Positions 45,288-57,411 of a DNA stretch of 64,000 nt are shown here, piece by piece; positions within the stretch are counted from its first letter, which is position 1, and the number at the start of each line of letters is the position of its first letter. The stretch is taken from contig JAPVLO010000054.1 in NCBI GenBank assembly GCA_027257055.1, forward strand, positions 1,798,001-1,862,000, read 5' to 3'. A program made the translations under genes and the position numbers. Under the pieces are notes generated by a model. That model was not told the origin of the DNA. It did not search any database and saw only the letters and a program-made list of their open reading frames with translations. This DNA comes from Cephalopachus bancanus (taxonomy: Eukaryota > Chordata > Mammalia > Primates > Tarsiidae).

Positions 45288-45410
45288 AGCTTTTTTTATT
45301 AAAAGGCAGAATCTCACTAGGTTGTTCAGGCTGATGTCAAGCTTCTAGGCTCAATGGATCCCCCTGCATCGGCCTCTCAAGTACATATGCCCACCATTGT
45401 GCCCAGCTTT
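45288..45410 (-). mobile_element. Free Alu monomer (FLAM/FRAM-like), old
   Basis: A T-rich start then AGAATCTCACTAGGTTGTTCAGGCTGATGTC, CCCCTGCATCGGCCTCTCAAG and CCACCATTGTGCCCAGC give a single diverged Alu arm in reverse orientation. It predates dimeric Alus. A weak flank duplication GAAGCTTTT / GGAAGCTCT is visible. Confidence 0.8.
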
Positions 45411-45764
45411 GGAAGCTCTCTCTAAGTTATGCTTGACTCTCAGTGTTTCAGTGTTTATTGCTCTCACCAAATTCCCTCTTTGGGATGGTCTTCACTTTGC
45501 TTTAAGCCTCCTTTGATCCTAATAGTGTATTTCTTTTGGTTATTTACCAATTATTTTCTGAAACTCTCAGCTGCAGTACTAAGATGATTTCTAGATTGTC
45601 TTCATTTTCTTTTTACTTTCTTCCTATTCCTATCAATCAAGTTAATATTATCATTTTACAATGAAATAAACTATTCACTCATTTAATTTTCTCTACAATC
45701 TTGCTACTCAGAAGGCAGTCTGTGATTTGATGGTATATTTCTCACATAACAGAATCTAAGTCCC

Positions 45765-45852
45765 TGTCCAGCCCTACAGAACCAGAATCTGTATGTATCT
45801 TAACAACACATCAGGTATATGCACATTAAATTTTGAGAAGCACTGTGCTGTG
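45765..45852 (+). mobile_element. MER5-like hAT MITE, right end only
   Basis: GTCCAGCCCTACAGAACCAGAATCTGTATGTATCTTAACAAC then ACATTAAATTTTGAGAAGCACTG is the right half of a MER5A-type element. Confidence 0.7.
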
Positions 45853-46080
45853 ATATCCCTGGTGATAATGCTTCCTCAAATGCTCTTTCTTCTTGAATTT
45901 CCTTTATGATGCAGACTCCCCACTTTATGAGACAGATCACTTCATCTCCAGGCAACTTTCATCATAAGAAAAACATTCCTTACATTGAAATTAATTTTAT
46001 ATCTCCACAAATTTCATGAGTAGATCTATGTTCTACATACTTGGGCCTTCCCCAAATTTAATCTCTTACATGACATTCTT

Positions 46081-46366
46081 TTTTTTTTTTAGTTGGAGTC
46101 TCACTCTGTCACCCAGACTGGAATGCAGAAGCTGCTCCCAGCCACTGCAGCCTCAACCTGCTGGGCTCCGGCGATACTTCCGCCTCAGCCTTCCAAGTAG
46201 CTGGAACTACAGGCATGAGCTACCAAGCCTGGCTAATTTTTGACTTATTGTAGTGATGAGGTCTCGCCAAGTTGCCCAGGTGGGTCTTGAACCCTCGAGC
46301 TCAGGCAATTCACTCACCTCAGCCTCCCAAGGCGTGGGATTACAGGCTGAGCCACCAAGCCCAGCT
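46081..46366 (-). mobile_element. Alu-type SINE, long-linker subfamily
   Basis: A reverse full-length Alu with a perfect target-site duplication ACATGACATTCTT (46068-46080 and 46367-46379). Linker CTCGCCAAGTTGCCCAGG; hairpin decayed (GTGGGTCTTGAACCCTC). Confidence 0.97.
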
Positions 46367-46379
46367 ACATGACATTCTT

Positions 46380-47525
46380 TCAAATATGTTAAGATAAATA
46401 TCATGCCCCCTGGTTTTTTGGTGTTTTTTTGTCTATTCCAAAGTAGGCACATTCATTTAATTGCTTCAACAGTTTTTGTACCACATAATTTCGAGTTGTT
46501 TCCCCTATGAAGACATTCCAGTGTGACTCCACCCTCAAAAAGAAACCTTCTCAAGGGTTGAAATCTCATGGTTGAACATTCAGGGAACAGATGGCTGGCA
46601 CAATTCAAAACTGCTAAGACTATGTATTTACTTTCCTTAAGGGTTTTTAAAATACACTCAGACCTGGAAATAGCCTAATAAATTTATCTAGCATTTTCAA
46701 TCTTTAAAACATGTTTTTGGGAACCTGCTACCTTGTATGAAAAGCAATGGGATTTTTTTCCCCTTGCTCTTAATAGAGGCAGCACTGCTAATGAAAGTAT
46801 GATTTGAATTATCTGAACTTGCATTAAATAAAAGAAAACCATTATGTAGACTCAAGGAGAAATATTGGCATAGAATTGTAAGAGGCAAATCTTAAAAATA
46901 GAAGGCTATGCTCTCATAGGGGAAAGTGCAGTCACAAACTCTATGATGACATTCAGCCCTGTGGAAATACGAGTGTTCTCTAGCATTCCAGCACTTAGAC
47001 ATCAATTCATGGTGGTCTCAAGCTATGTTTTTGTTCTGGCACATTAAACAGAATGAAGACATATGTCTAAATTTAAGACATCCTTTTAGTGCTCTGTGCA
47101 CGAGAGCCAGCTGAGAAATTTGAACTATTTCAAAGCACCAGAAAAGGAATTGTAGACACATCCTTTGTTTGGGCATATATTTTTAATTATCCTGCCTTTT
47201 AATATTCTTCTCCATTTGAGGATAATCAGACAAAATGGATCCTGCTGGGCATTGTCATGCTTAATAAAAGTAAGACTGAACATCTGCAAATATGGCGACA
47301 GTGTGGCGCATACGATGCGCCAGTGACTGAGCTGCATTCTGATGTAATTATAACACCACATGTAGCTATAATAATGTAATTCTCTGTTTACATTAGTTCT
47401 AGCACTTGGAGTAAACTGTCCTTGAGTTAGGTGCTAGCCAATTTCAACGAGGGTAGGCACATAGACTAATGAAGGCATATATGAAATGCAGGGTGTAGAT
47501 AATGGTGAGGGCTGGCTGATAGAAG
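46380..47525. other. Unique sequence with CpG palindrome
   Basis: No gene or dispersed repeat recognised. It contains the striking palindrome at 47304-47322 listed separately. Confidence 0.45.
47304..47322. promoter_or_regulatory. CpG-rich perfect palindrome, candidate protein-binding site
   Basis: TGGCGCATACGATGCGCCA: two perfect 8-bp inverted arms around a 3-nt ACG centre, with three CpGs inside plus one just upstream (47296-47297). The flanks are AT-rich and methylation-driven CpG decay is strong elsewhere in this window. The half-site GCGCAT resembles part of the NRF1 consensus. Function is inference. Confidence 0.4.
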
Positions 47526-47527
47526 AC

Positions 47528-47700
47528 TGCGGCCCATTATGTTTGAATCTGCAGCCAAGGATCAATTTTCTGAGTTTAATTCCATCAATAATTAGCTGTG
47601 TGACCTTGAATGAGTCCTCAGCCTCAGTGAAATGGAGATGATCAGTGTACATTTCTTATAAGGCTATAGTAAAGCTTCAATGTAACATACACAAAGGTTT
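47528..47700 (+). mobile_element. MIR SINE
   Basis: CCATCAATAATTAGCTGTGTGACCTTGAATGAGTCCTCAGCCTCAGTGAAATGGAGATGATCAG is a clear MIR 3' core. Confidence 0.8.
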
Positions 47701-48726
47701 CTTTTCTTCCTCTTCTTCTTTTTCCTTTTTATTTATCTTAATTTTAAAAAATAAATCTTTATTGCCATTTTCTTTCCTTTATCAAAGGCCACTACAAAAG
47801 CCCTTATGAAGTAGGTGGCCCAGGGTATTCAAACTTCAATGATGGCTGCGCCCAGTATACAAAGGGGGTGACAGGTAAGTGGTGTCAGAAAATTGGCTAC
47901 ACTTAGAGGTTTGAGATAATGAGAGCCAGGTTTCTCACTGTCAGAGAGCACAAGTTTGAATGGGGAAGGGGGAAACTAGAATAAACTCTGTGATATTGAA
48001 TCAAAATTGAATGTACCACAGAAACTCAGCATTTTATGGATATGATATACAAAGAAATATAGATATAAATGTACACTGTTTTCTAACTCTGTGCCCTGAT
48101 AGAGACTGACAGCAGTGATGTCACGATAGCAATGAACACAATGTTTAGATCTTGGTTTCCAGATACCACAAAACACTTGGTTTCTAAACACCACTAGGAT
48201 CTGCTAAAATGAACCAAAGATTTTTAAAGACTGGTTGAATCTAGGGCTATGTTCAAAAGAGAACAGGATGATTCTAGAACTTTTTGTCATACCATAAAGA
48301 AGTGCTCAAAAACTGGTGGGAACTTTTCAAAAGAATAGAGAAGCTAGTGTGAAGTGACTCCACCTAGTCAAATCTGGGATAATTTTTGAGCATCAAAATA
48401 AAACATGATAATATCAGATTATAATACATTGAAAAAAACGGGAACCCATGAGTCTACAAGAGTATCCATGAATAAATAAACAAATAAATGAGTGTTTTAA
48501 TGGCTGTACCTTGGAAAAATGGTAGGTTATAGGTGTTTGTATCTTCATTCAACCCTACTAAAACTTTTCCCCAAACAACAGCAAGACTAAAATTTTAAAC
48601 TTGCAAAATTTTAACATCCCCACCAACATTTGCCAATGTGGTTCAGATTTCTAAGCTATGGTCTTATGAATTAAAGGATCTCAAGCACTTACTGAAGCAG
48701 ATACTTTAACAAATTCTCCCAGATAG
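47701..48726. other. Unique sequence, no gene seen
   Basis: A T/C-rich tract at 47700-47735. No repeat or gene recognised. An antisense frame at 47976-48194 has no domain. Confidence 0.4.
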
Positions 48727-48736
48727 CCAGATTCCT

Positions 48737-49027
48737 TTTTGTTGTTGTTGTTGAGTTGGAGTCTCACTCTGTTGCCCAGACTGGAGTGCAGTGGCTGCTC
48801 CCAGCCATCGCAGTCTCGACCTGCTGGGCTCCGCGATCCTTCCGCCTCAGTCTTCCGAGTAGCTGGAACTACAGGTGCACACTACCACCCCCGGCTAGTT
48901 TTTTATTTATTGTAGAGATGAGGTCACGCCAAGTTGCCCAGGTGGGTCTCGAACCCGCGGGCTCAGGCAATCCACTCACCTTGGCCTCACAAAGCGCGGA
49001 ATTACCGGCTGAGCCACCGAGCCCGGC
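48737..49027 (-). mobile_element. Alu-type SINE, long-linker subfamily
   Basis: A reverse full-length Alu with a perfect target-site duplication CCAGATTCCT (48727-48736 and 49028-49037), a (GTT)n-containing tail, linker CACGCCAAGTTGCCCAGG and a nearly perfect hairpin (GTGGGTCTCGAACCCGC). Confidence 0.97.
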
Positions 49028-49037
49028 CCAGATTCCT

Positions 49038-49885
49038 ATAAATTAAAATAGAGCTAAAAAAGAAAGGGGAAAAGAAAAATAATAATATAAGGGTAAATTC
49101 AAAGGATTATATTGGTTTCCCCCAATGAAAACTAGCCTCACAACTATAAGTCACATTTCATACATTTCTTTTTTGGAGCAAATGACTAAAGTTTACTTTT
49201 TGATTTGGAGACTTCCACTTGTAAGTCCCAACACTTTTCTTTATTTCGTTGCAATACAACTGTTATGGTTCTAGGCACCATATGTGCACACGTCTCTATC
49301 CAGCAAAGGAGGAAGATATTTCCTCAGATAAGAGTCTTTAAATAGGAAGAAAAACTCTCCCAGAAGGTAGAAGAGAGACTTTCTCTCATGTCCCACTAGC
49401 TAGAATTAGTTTATATAATTGTGTTTAAGCTAATAACTAGTAAAGAGATTGAGACTGTGATCAAATTAAATTAATGATTATCTCCCTGGGGCTACAAAAT
49501 AGAATGTATCTTCTTCCCTGAGTACGGTGTGAACCACAAAGCAATGAGAATTTTTCCAGAAAGAAGGAGTTGGGGGTGAGAACAATTGCATTATATAAGC
49601 AACTCACAATATTTGACACATTGGAGATACATATGAGTCTTTACTTCTAGAAGAGTTATGGTCATTCATAAATCACTAACTTCATTAAAACAAAAGCATT
49701 TTTATGAGTTTCTGGTATTCTAATACATAAATGTTATCAATTCTAAAAATGCACATTTTTCACCTTTTAATAACCCTGAAATTAAGTCCACCTTGAAGGT
49801 GTTATGTAATTACTTAATTGTCGGCTCTCTTGCTCTCTTTTTTTCTTTGTAGTCTATAAAATAACAGTGTATCTTATATTTTATA
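49038..49885. other. Unique sequence, nothing recognised
   Basis: AT-rich DNA without recognised repeat or gene. Confidence 0.4.
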
Positions 49886-49887
49886 GA

Positions 49888-50140
49888 GTATTATATTGGG
49901 TAGTATGTGGTAAACAAATAAAAGTTACCATGGCCACTGTTGGCAAACATTATTTTATCATTGTAACAATCCCATGAAGCAAGCATAGTTATAGTCTCTA
50001 TTTGAAATATTAAAAAACTGAGGTTTACAAAGGTTAATTTGCCAGATTCCACAGTAACTAAGGGCAGAATTGAGACTGGAGCCCAGTGTTTTTCTGATAC
50101 CAAAGTTTGTGCTTTTCCCACACCCATGCCTGGCTATCAT
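49888..50140 (+). mobile_element. MIR SINE, long copy
   Basis: CATTATTTTATCATTGTAACAATCCCATGAAGCAAGCATAG, AAAAACTGAGGTTTACAAAGGTTAATTTGCC, then AGGGCAGAATTGAGACTGGAGCCCAG: nearly the whole MIR 3' two-thirds. Antisense open frames here are by-products. Confidence 0.85.
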
Positions 50141-50405
50141 TGATTATATGTATTCTTTTTATATGTGGTATGCTTACTGGATGCCAAACATTATATGAGG
50201 CATCAAATATGAAGTGTTGAATAATGGAGACATGGGGCTTTAAGGTGAACAAGGAAGACAAATAACAATACCAAATATATCATTAAAATTGTAATAAGTA
50301 ATTAAAACTGTAGTAGATTGCTCACAAGTGTTTGATATTCTTCCTTTAGAGAGAATTTTACTGCCCAGACTCATTAATAGCAGGCTTTGTCATTTGACAA
50401 TTTTT

Positions 50406-50683
50406 TTTTAATTGGAGTCTCTCTCTGTCACCCAGACTGGAGTGCAGTGGCCGCTCCCAGCCACTACAGCCTGGACCTGCTAGGCACTGGCGATCCTTCC
50501 GCCTCAGCCTTCCAAGTAGCTGGAACTATAGGAGCGCTACCATGCTCGGCTAATTTTTTGATTTATTGTAGAGATGAGGTCTCGCCAAGATGCCCAGGCG
50601 GGTCTTGAATCCGCAGGCTCAGACAATTCACTCACCTCTGTCTCCCAATGCATGGGATTACAGGCTGAGCCACCGAGTCCAGC
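50406..50683 (-). mobile_element. Alu-type SINE, long-linker subfamily
   Basis: A reverse full-length Alu with a perfect 15-bp target-site duplication CATTTGACAATTTTT (50391-50405 and 50684-50698). Linker CTCGCCAAGATGCCCAGG; hairpin with two changes (GCGGGTCTTGAATCCGC). Confidence 0.97.
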
Positions 50684-50988
50684 CATTTGACAATTTTTGA
50701 CCCACCAGATTTAGGAGCAAGTATCATAAATTATTTCTCAAAATAACTTTTAGCATCAACATTTGGTATTTGATGTCTATTTTCCTTTTCCCATGATAAC
50801 AGGAATGTCCCAGATAGGAGTTGCTCTGTCAACCTAGGTCCTAAGGTGGAAAAAACTTGGAGCAAAGTTAAAGCTAAATCTCGCAATGGACCAGTAGCAG
50901 GAGTATGAAATAAACTTTTGAAGTTGCTAGCTACTGAGACTTTTGAAGTCATTAGTTACCACTCTGATGATTCCAGAAATTTCTTTTT

Positions 50989-51289
50989 TTTTTATTTTTT
51001 ATTTATTTATTTTTTTGAGTGGGAGTCTCACTCTGTCGCCCAGACTGGAGTGCAGTGGCCGCCCCCGGCCACCGCAGCCTCGCCTGCTGGGCTCTGGTGA
51101 TCCTTCCGCCTCAGTCTTCCAAGTAGCCGGAATTACAGGCATGCACTACCACGCCCGGCTGATTTTTTGATTTACTGTAGAGATGACGTCTCGCTGCCCA
51201 GGCGAGTCTCAAACCTGCGGGCTCAGGCAATCCACTCACCTCAGCCTCCCAAAGGCACAGGATTACTGGCTGAGCCACTGAACCTGGCT
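50989..51289 (-). mobile_element. Alu-type SINE, young subfamily
   Basis: A reverse Alu with a perfect 15-bp target-site duplication CAGAAATTTCTTTTT (50974-50988 and 51290-51304). It has the short linker (GTCTCGCTGCCCAGG). The tail is T/A-mixed (TTTATTTATTTATTT). Confidence 0.97.
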
Positions 51290-51354
51290 CAGAAATTTCT
51301 TTTTAATTGAAAATAAAAGTGCAATACTGTGAAAAGTCAATTAATATATTGCCT

Positions 51355-51525
51355 AAAAGCATGGACTCTGCAACCAAAAGGCGTGGATTTAAATTCTATC
51401 TCTTTTCTTTACTCAAAAACTTTCCTTAGAAAACTTAATTAACATCTCTGCCTCAGTTTCCTTATAGGATAATATCACATTTAACCTCTTAGCATCATCA
51501 TAAGTGTTTAAAGGATTAATATTTC
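51355..51525 (+). mobile_element. MIR SINE
   Basis: AAGCATGGACTCTGCAACCAAAAGGCGTGGATTTAAATTCTATC, then ATTAACATCTCTGCCTCAGTTTCCTTATAGG and a CATCATAAGTGTTTAAAGGATTAAT end: MIR. Confidence 0.85.
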
Positions 51526-51539
51526 TATAGTGCAACACT

Positions 51540-52947
51540 CAATGTGTGTCAGTTCCTGTTTAAAAAGTTTACTAGTAGTGGGATTTCTGGGTCATATGTT
51601 AGTTCTAGTCTTAATTATTTTTGTGAGACTTCCGTACTGCTACATACTGGCTGTACTAATTTACATCTCCAACCACAATGTGCAAGGAGCACCTGTTCTC
51701 CCCATCCTCATCAATACTTGTTATCTTTAATCTTTTCGAAATAGTCATTCTAACAGATGTGAGCTGAATCTCATTGTGGTTTTAATTTGCATTTCTCTGA
51801 TGATTAGTGATGCTATGCACTTCTTAATAGCACTGTTGTCTATTTGTATGTATTTTTTGAGGAATGTCTATTCAGACCCTTAGCCTATTTCTTAATCATA
51901 TAGCCTTTTTGCTATTGAATTCCTTACATATTTTGGGTATTAACCCCTTATCAGACATGGTGTGCAAATATTTTCTTTCATTCTATAAGTTGTATCTTCA
52001 TTCTGTTGATTGTTTCCCTGACTATGCAGAAGCTTTTTATTTTGATGTATTCTCAGTTGTCTATTTTTGCTTTTGTTGCCTATACTTTGGGGATCATAGC
52101 CAAACATTTTTTGCCCAAACCAACGTCACAGAGCTTTTCCCCTGTGTTTTCTTCTAGTCGTTTTACAGAATAATGTTATATGTTTAAACTTTTAATCCAT
52201 TTTGAGTTTATTTTTATATGTGGTGTGAGATAAGGGTCCTATTTTATACTTCTGCTTGTAGTTATTCAGTTTCCTCAGCACTATTTATTGAAAAGACTAT
52301 CCTTTCTCCATTGTGTGTTCTTGGCACCTTTGTAAAAACTCAATTGAGTATAAATATATAAGCTTATTTTTGTGCTTTCTATTTTGTTCTATAACTCTAC
52401 ATGTCTGTTTTAATGCCAATAACCTGCTGTTTGATATAGCTTGGCAGTATATTTTAAAGTCAGCTCGTGTGATGCCTCTATCTTTGTTTATTTTGTTTAA
52501 GATTACTTTGACTATTTGAGGACTTGTGTGGTTTGATACAAATTGTATTATTATTATTTTATATTTCTATGAAAAATATCAATGGCATTTTGACAGGAAT
52601 CACATTGACTCTGTAGATTGCTTTGGGCAGGATGGACATTTTAACAATATTAATTCTTCTAATCCAGCAACATAATCCATTTATTTGTGTCTTTCTCAAT
52701 GTCTTTTATCAATGTTTTATACTTACCAGTGTACAAATCTTTCACTCCTTTGGTTAGATTTATCCCTAAGTATTTTTGTATCCATTGTAAATGGAATGTT
52801 TAAAAATTTCTTCTCATAGAGTTCATTGTTGCTATACAGAAACACTGCTGATTTTTACATGTTTGTTTTGTCTACTGTAACTTTCCTGAATTCGTTTATT
52901 AATTTTAACAGTTTTTTTCTGGAATCCTTGTGGTTTTTTATATATAT
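51540..52947 (-). mobile_element. Old L1M ORF2/3' region, first part
   Basis: Antisense L1 ORF2 text: ATTTCTCTGATGATTAGTGATG, GGTGTGAGATAAGGGTCC, TTTATTGAAAAGACTATCCTTTCTCC, TTCTTGGCACCTTTGTAAAAACTC, GATTGCTTTGGGCAGGATGGACATTTTAACAATATTAATTCTTC, GTTCATTGTTGCTATACAGAAACACTGCTG. It continues after an Alu insertion and is stop-riddled. Short open frames here are not genes. Confidence 0.93.
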
Positions 52948-52960
52948 AAAGATTATGTCA

Positions 52961-53253
52961 AGCCGGGCTCGGTGGCTCAGCCTGTAATCCCGCGCCTTTG
53001 GGAGGCTGAGGTGAGTGGATTGCCTAAGCCCGCGGGTTCGAGACCCGCCTGGGCAGCAAGACCTCATCTCTACAATAAATCAAAAAATCAGCCGGGCGTG
53101 GTAGCACTTGCCTGTAATTCTGGCCACTTGGAAGGCTGAGGTGGAAGGATCACCGGACCCAGCAGGCTGAGGCTGCGGTGGCCGGGAGCGGCCACTGCAC
53201 TCCAGTCTGGGTGACAGAGTGAGACTCCAACTCAAAAAAAAAAAAAAAAAAAA
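52961..53253 (+). mobile_element. Alu-type SINE, young subfamily, full length
   Basis: A forward Alu starting AGCCGGGCTCGGTGGCTCAGCC, with a perfect target-site duplication AAAGATTATGTCA (52948-52960 and 53254-53266), a perfect hairpin and short linker GGGCAGCAAG. The uninterrupted A-tail (about 23 nt) indicates recent insertion. It splits the antisense L1. Confidence 0.98.
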
Positions 53254-53660
53254 AAAGATTATGTCATCTGCAAACAGGAATAACCTAACTCTTTTTCTGG
53301 TTTGGACACCTTTTGTTTCACTTGTCTAATTGGTCTGACTAGAACATCCAGTACTATGCTAAATGGATATCGCAGAATGGCCTTCCTTGTCTCCTTCCTG
53401 GTCTTTGAGGAGGAAAAATTAGTTTTCAACTGCTCACTTTTGAGTATAATGTTGGCTGTGGGTTAGTCATATATGACCTTTTTTTCTTTTTTGTAGTGTA
53501 GTATATTTCTTCCATGTCTAATTTATTGAGAGTTTTTATCACGAAAGGATGCTAAATTTTTAAAAATACATTTTAGGCATCTACTGAGATTATTACATGA
53601 TTTTTGTCCTTCATTCTGTTAATGTAGTGTGCCAGATTTACTGATTTGTGTGTTACAGTT
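53254..53660 (-). mobile_element. Old L1M ORF2 region, second part
   Basis: GATTATGTCATCTGCAAACAGGAATAACC, CCAGTACTATGCTAAATGG, TTTCAACTGCTCACTTTTGAGTATAATGTTGGCTGTGGGTTAGTCATATATGACC, TGAGAGTTTTTATCACGAAAGGATGC, all antisense L1 ORF2. Confidence 0.92.
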
Positions 53661-54034
53661 CCATCTTTTCTAATACTTAATTTGCATAGTATTTTTGTTG
53701 ATACAGCAATTCTAGTGTTATTGATCTGTTTTTGTTTTTGCATAAACCATTTTCTTAAGCTGATTCTACTAGTTGCCTCATGCTGACCTGTGATCCAGGT
53801 TCTACTTGTAGAGGTTCTGTAAGGTTTTCTAGCAACCTCTAATTCTAAAAAACAGACAATTGGTGTGAACCCTTCAAAAACATAAATGTGTCTTCTTTTG
53901 CTATTTTCCCAAGGCATCTAGAACGTGACCAGGTAGCTATTCACTAATTGATACTCATTTATGCTGTGGGATTTACTAATCTAGCATGTTACATGCAGAG
54001 AAAAATAAGCTATGTTGAAAAACAAAAAAAACAA
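53661..54034. other. Unique sequence, nothing recognised
   Basis: The antisense open frame at 53573-53917 starts within or beside the L1 remnant and has no domain I recognise. No gene called. Confidence 0.4.
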
Positions 54035-54340
54035 GCCGGGCTCGGTGCCTCAGCCTGTAACCCCGCGCCTTTGGGAGGCTGAGGTGAGTGGATTGCCTGA
54101 GCCCGCGGTTCAAGACCCGCCTGGGCAGCGAGATCTCATCTCTACAACAAATCAAAAAATCAGCCGGGTGTGGTAGCGCATGCCTGTAATTCCGGTTACT
54201 TGGAAGGCTGAGGCGGAAGGATCGCCGGAGCCCAGCAGGCGAGGCTGCGGTGGCCGGGAGCGGCCACTGCACTCCAGCCTGGGATACAGAGTGAGACTCC
54301 AACTCAAAAAAAACAAACAACAACAACAAAAAAAAAAACA
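54035..54340 (+). mobile_element. Alu-type SINE, young subfamily
   Basis: Starts GCCGGGCTCGGTGCCTCAGCC; short linker GGGCAGCGAG. The hairpin has one deletion (CCCGCGGTTCAAGACCCGCC). The tail is (CAA)n and A-rich. The flanks are A-rich, so the target duplication is not resolvable. Confidence 0.95.
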
Positions 54341-54344
54341 TGCT

Positions 54345-57300
54345 AAGGCAGATACCACTGCTCTGCCCATTATGGAAAACTAGTCATTTTATATTTTAAT
54401 TTTTCATCTTTTGTCTTGTAATGACACGCTAATAGATGTTTGTCGTAGATAGTTTGGAGAATTACATAAGCAATAAATTATCTTTGATATAACCAACATT
54501 CAAAGATAATCATATTATAAGCATATTCCAGGTTAAATAGTTTTTGTTAAAAATTTCATTTATGAAAAGTACAAATTCTGTTGAGCAAATGTAGCATAAT
54601 TTGATCGCGAGAAACACTTAGGGTTTTTTTTTTTCCTTCAACTCTTCTATATTATTTTCAACAATATCACAAGCATACTTAGAGTTAATTCTTGAGCAAA
54701 CTCATGAGGTAAGTTCTTAAGTTCAATAACTAAAAAATTACTTTAGAGACTATTATCAAACATCCATCTAGATGCAATGAAGACTGTCTTTACATTACAA
54801 GTTTATAAAACAATACAACAATTTTTTTGAGGAGTTATCTCATACTGTCACAAAAACCATGAGTAGTATTTAGCATCTTGGAGTAGAACATTGAGACATT
54901 TCAATACTCAGGTGTAGCATGAAGCTTTGTGACATGGTCATTTGATTTTGCTGGGGGAGGATTTTCAACAATGTTCCCTACAAAGCAGATATGCTAGGCT
55001 CGGTCAAATGCCTAACACTGGTTCCTCAAGATGGTTTTACAATTTATTACCCAGTCTTCTGTCCACAAGAACTCCATGGTGTAACAAACTGAAAGATAAA
55101 ACTACAAGGAAAGATGAAAATGCAATTTTCATATGGTAAAATGATATGTGACTCTTTACCAAATGTAATTCCAGGAAAAAAAACTAAAAAACAAACAAAC
55201 AAAAAAAACAGAATGTGCACACAAATTTTCTATTTCAAAATGTGAGCAATTTTGAAAGGTTGGGCACAGATTCCACATGAATTTCAATGGGATCTGATAC
55301 TCATGTAATTTACTATATTATACCTTGATATCTTTTTGGAGCAAAATATAATATGTATTAGGTTTTGATACGAATTTCTAATTTTATCTTTGTAAGGACA
55401 TGTATACATTACTCAGATGTGGCTAAAAGGAAGATATTTGTTCAGACTGAGTGTGTCTTTCCTTTTTGTTGTCCTCTCTGGAGCTCCCTTCTTATTTTTC
55501 TTCTGTGAATCCTATGCTACTCTTTCTCCACCCTGACTGCGGTCCTGTTCCATTTATTTTATTAGGGCCCTTACTACTATTTGCATATTTTCACAGTCTA
55601 TTTGCAATAGCTCTAAGTTCTTAAGTACCAAAGCTTTGGCCACAATGTTTTTAGGGAATGCCTGCTGTTAACTGGTACTTCAAGAATGACTTTCATTTGG
55701 TTTGCTGGGTCTTGTAGCTTTGGTCCCTAACATAAGTTTCTTGTGTTGTTGAATTAATTTCATTTCTGTCTTACTACTTATCTGGGATCTGAGTTGAAAA
55801 CAGTGCACCATTAGGCAAAAACATGGGTACCATGGTATTTTCTGTTAACACCAATACAACTTTTAAAAAAATTATTTTATGACCCACACAAGCAACAAAA
55901 TGATCTATTATTACCCACAGCCATCTCCAGTCATTGTGAAACTCTTGTTCCTTCAATATTGTATTTGCAACAATGATGCAATATTATTACATTTGCTCAA
56001 CAGAGAAATACACTAAAGTGAATAAAATAAATAAGAAATATCTATTTTTTCATTTTGACTATATTTTTGCTAATATCCCAAAGTTCAATACTTTTCATAA
56101 GTAGAGAGTTTTAATTGAGTCTAATTGTTAAAACAGATGTTCACCCAAAAAATCTTTCTGACATATAGAGATTCCTTTAGAATTAGCTATAATTACTAGT
56201 GATATTGTCCTGTTAAGAGAGAGTGAATTTAAAAATGACTGGCCCTCTGTGATTTATAGGATAGAATCATGAGCTAAGGTTCATATTGGTTTATTTTACT
56301 AATTTTCAACTTTTTCACAAATAAACAGCCATAATATGGACAAGACAGTTTCCTATATAAGGAAATTCCACTGCATAGTCTTACCTTACCATCCTTTATA
56401 CCAGTACACATGGTAAATCACATTGAGAACCAGGGAGTCCAGATAATTCAGCGAAAGTCAACAACGTGCATATTATAACACCTCACACGCAATACATAGA
56501 GTAATTCCTTTTTTGAAAGATGACTTAAAACTTATTTTTGGCTCCCTACTTGTGGATTACTGTTTATTTTCATGGCATATATTTTTTAAACTTTTTTTTT
56601 CAATTTTAAATAACCCCACCAGTATCCTTCTTCCCTATTCTCCTTTTCCTTTTCTTTTATTCTTCCCCTTCTATCTCTATCTCCATGTATGTTTTTTAAG
56701 GTGTATTGAATCAGAACATTTACATTTGGCTCCAAGGCACATCAACCAAGGATGCCCCATTGCTCAGTCATGTGAGGAGAAACAGTTTATCCAAGCTTGC
56801 ATTTAACCAGCTCTTAAATGGATTTTATTTGTTTGGTAGGAACCAAAGCTGGTTAATGAATCATGAGGGTCAATTTGGGTCACCACAGTACCAAAAAATA
56901 TAGACATGTTCCTTCCTGCTTTTTAACTTCCCACTGGAAATAAGAAAATCAGTTTTAGCCTGCAAATATTGAATCAGGAAACATTTCCATTTGATCTAAA
57001 ATTGCATTAAGAGATGAAACCCAAATAATGTTCCCTTTTCCCGTAACGTGTCTCACACAGATTTCACACGCTTAACCTGAGAAAGATGTGAAGAGCAAGC
57101 TCTTGCCACTCATTCACACTGTAAATTATCCATCAACTTCAAAGTTGGTTGGGAAAAACGTACAAGCAAAGAGGATATTGTGCTTATTCCAACCATACAA
57201 TGGTAAATCAGACAAGACATTCTGCCGGATTCTTATGAGACTTATTAACTAAATAGTGTTTATCTTCCCTTCCTGGCTAACCTACTCAGAGCAAGTAATG

Positions 57301-57411
57301 AGCTCAGAGAAAATAAAGCAAATACTGATCCCTTTCCAATCCTTCCAACTGCCCTGCCACCCACTAGTTCTTTGAATGTTGTTTTCTTAATTTTGTGTTT
57401 GTTTGACCTAG
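54345..57411. other. Long unique AT-rich stretch, no repeat recognised
   Basis: About 3 kb with little recognisable repeat content. The segment 56930-57200 has mixed composition and could be conserved. Small open frames (54942-55139, 55774-55956, 56513-56903) lack domains and splice context. Confidence 0.45.
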
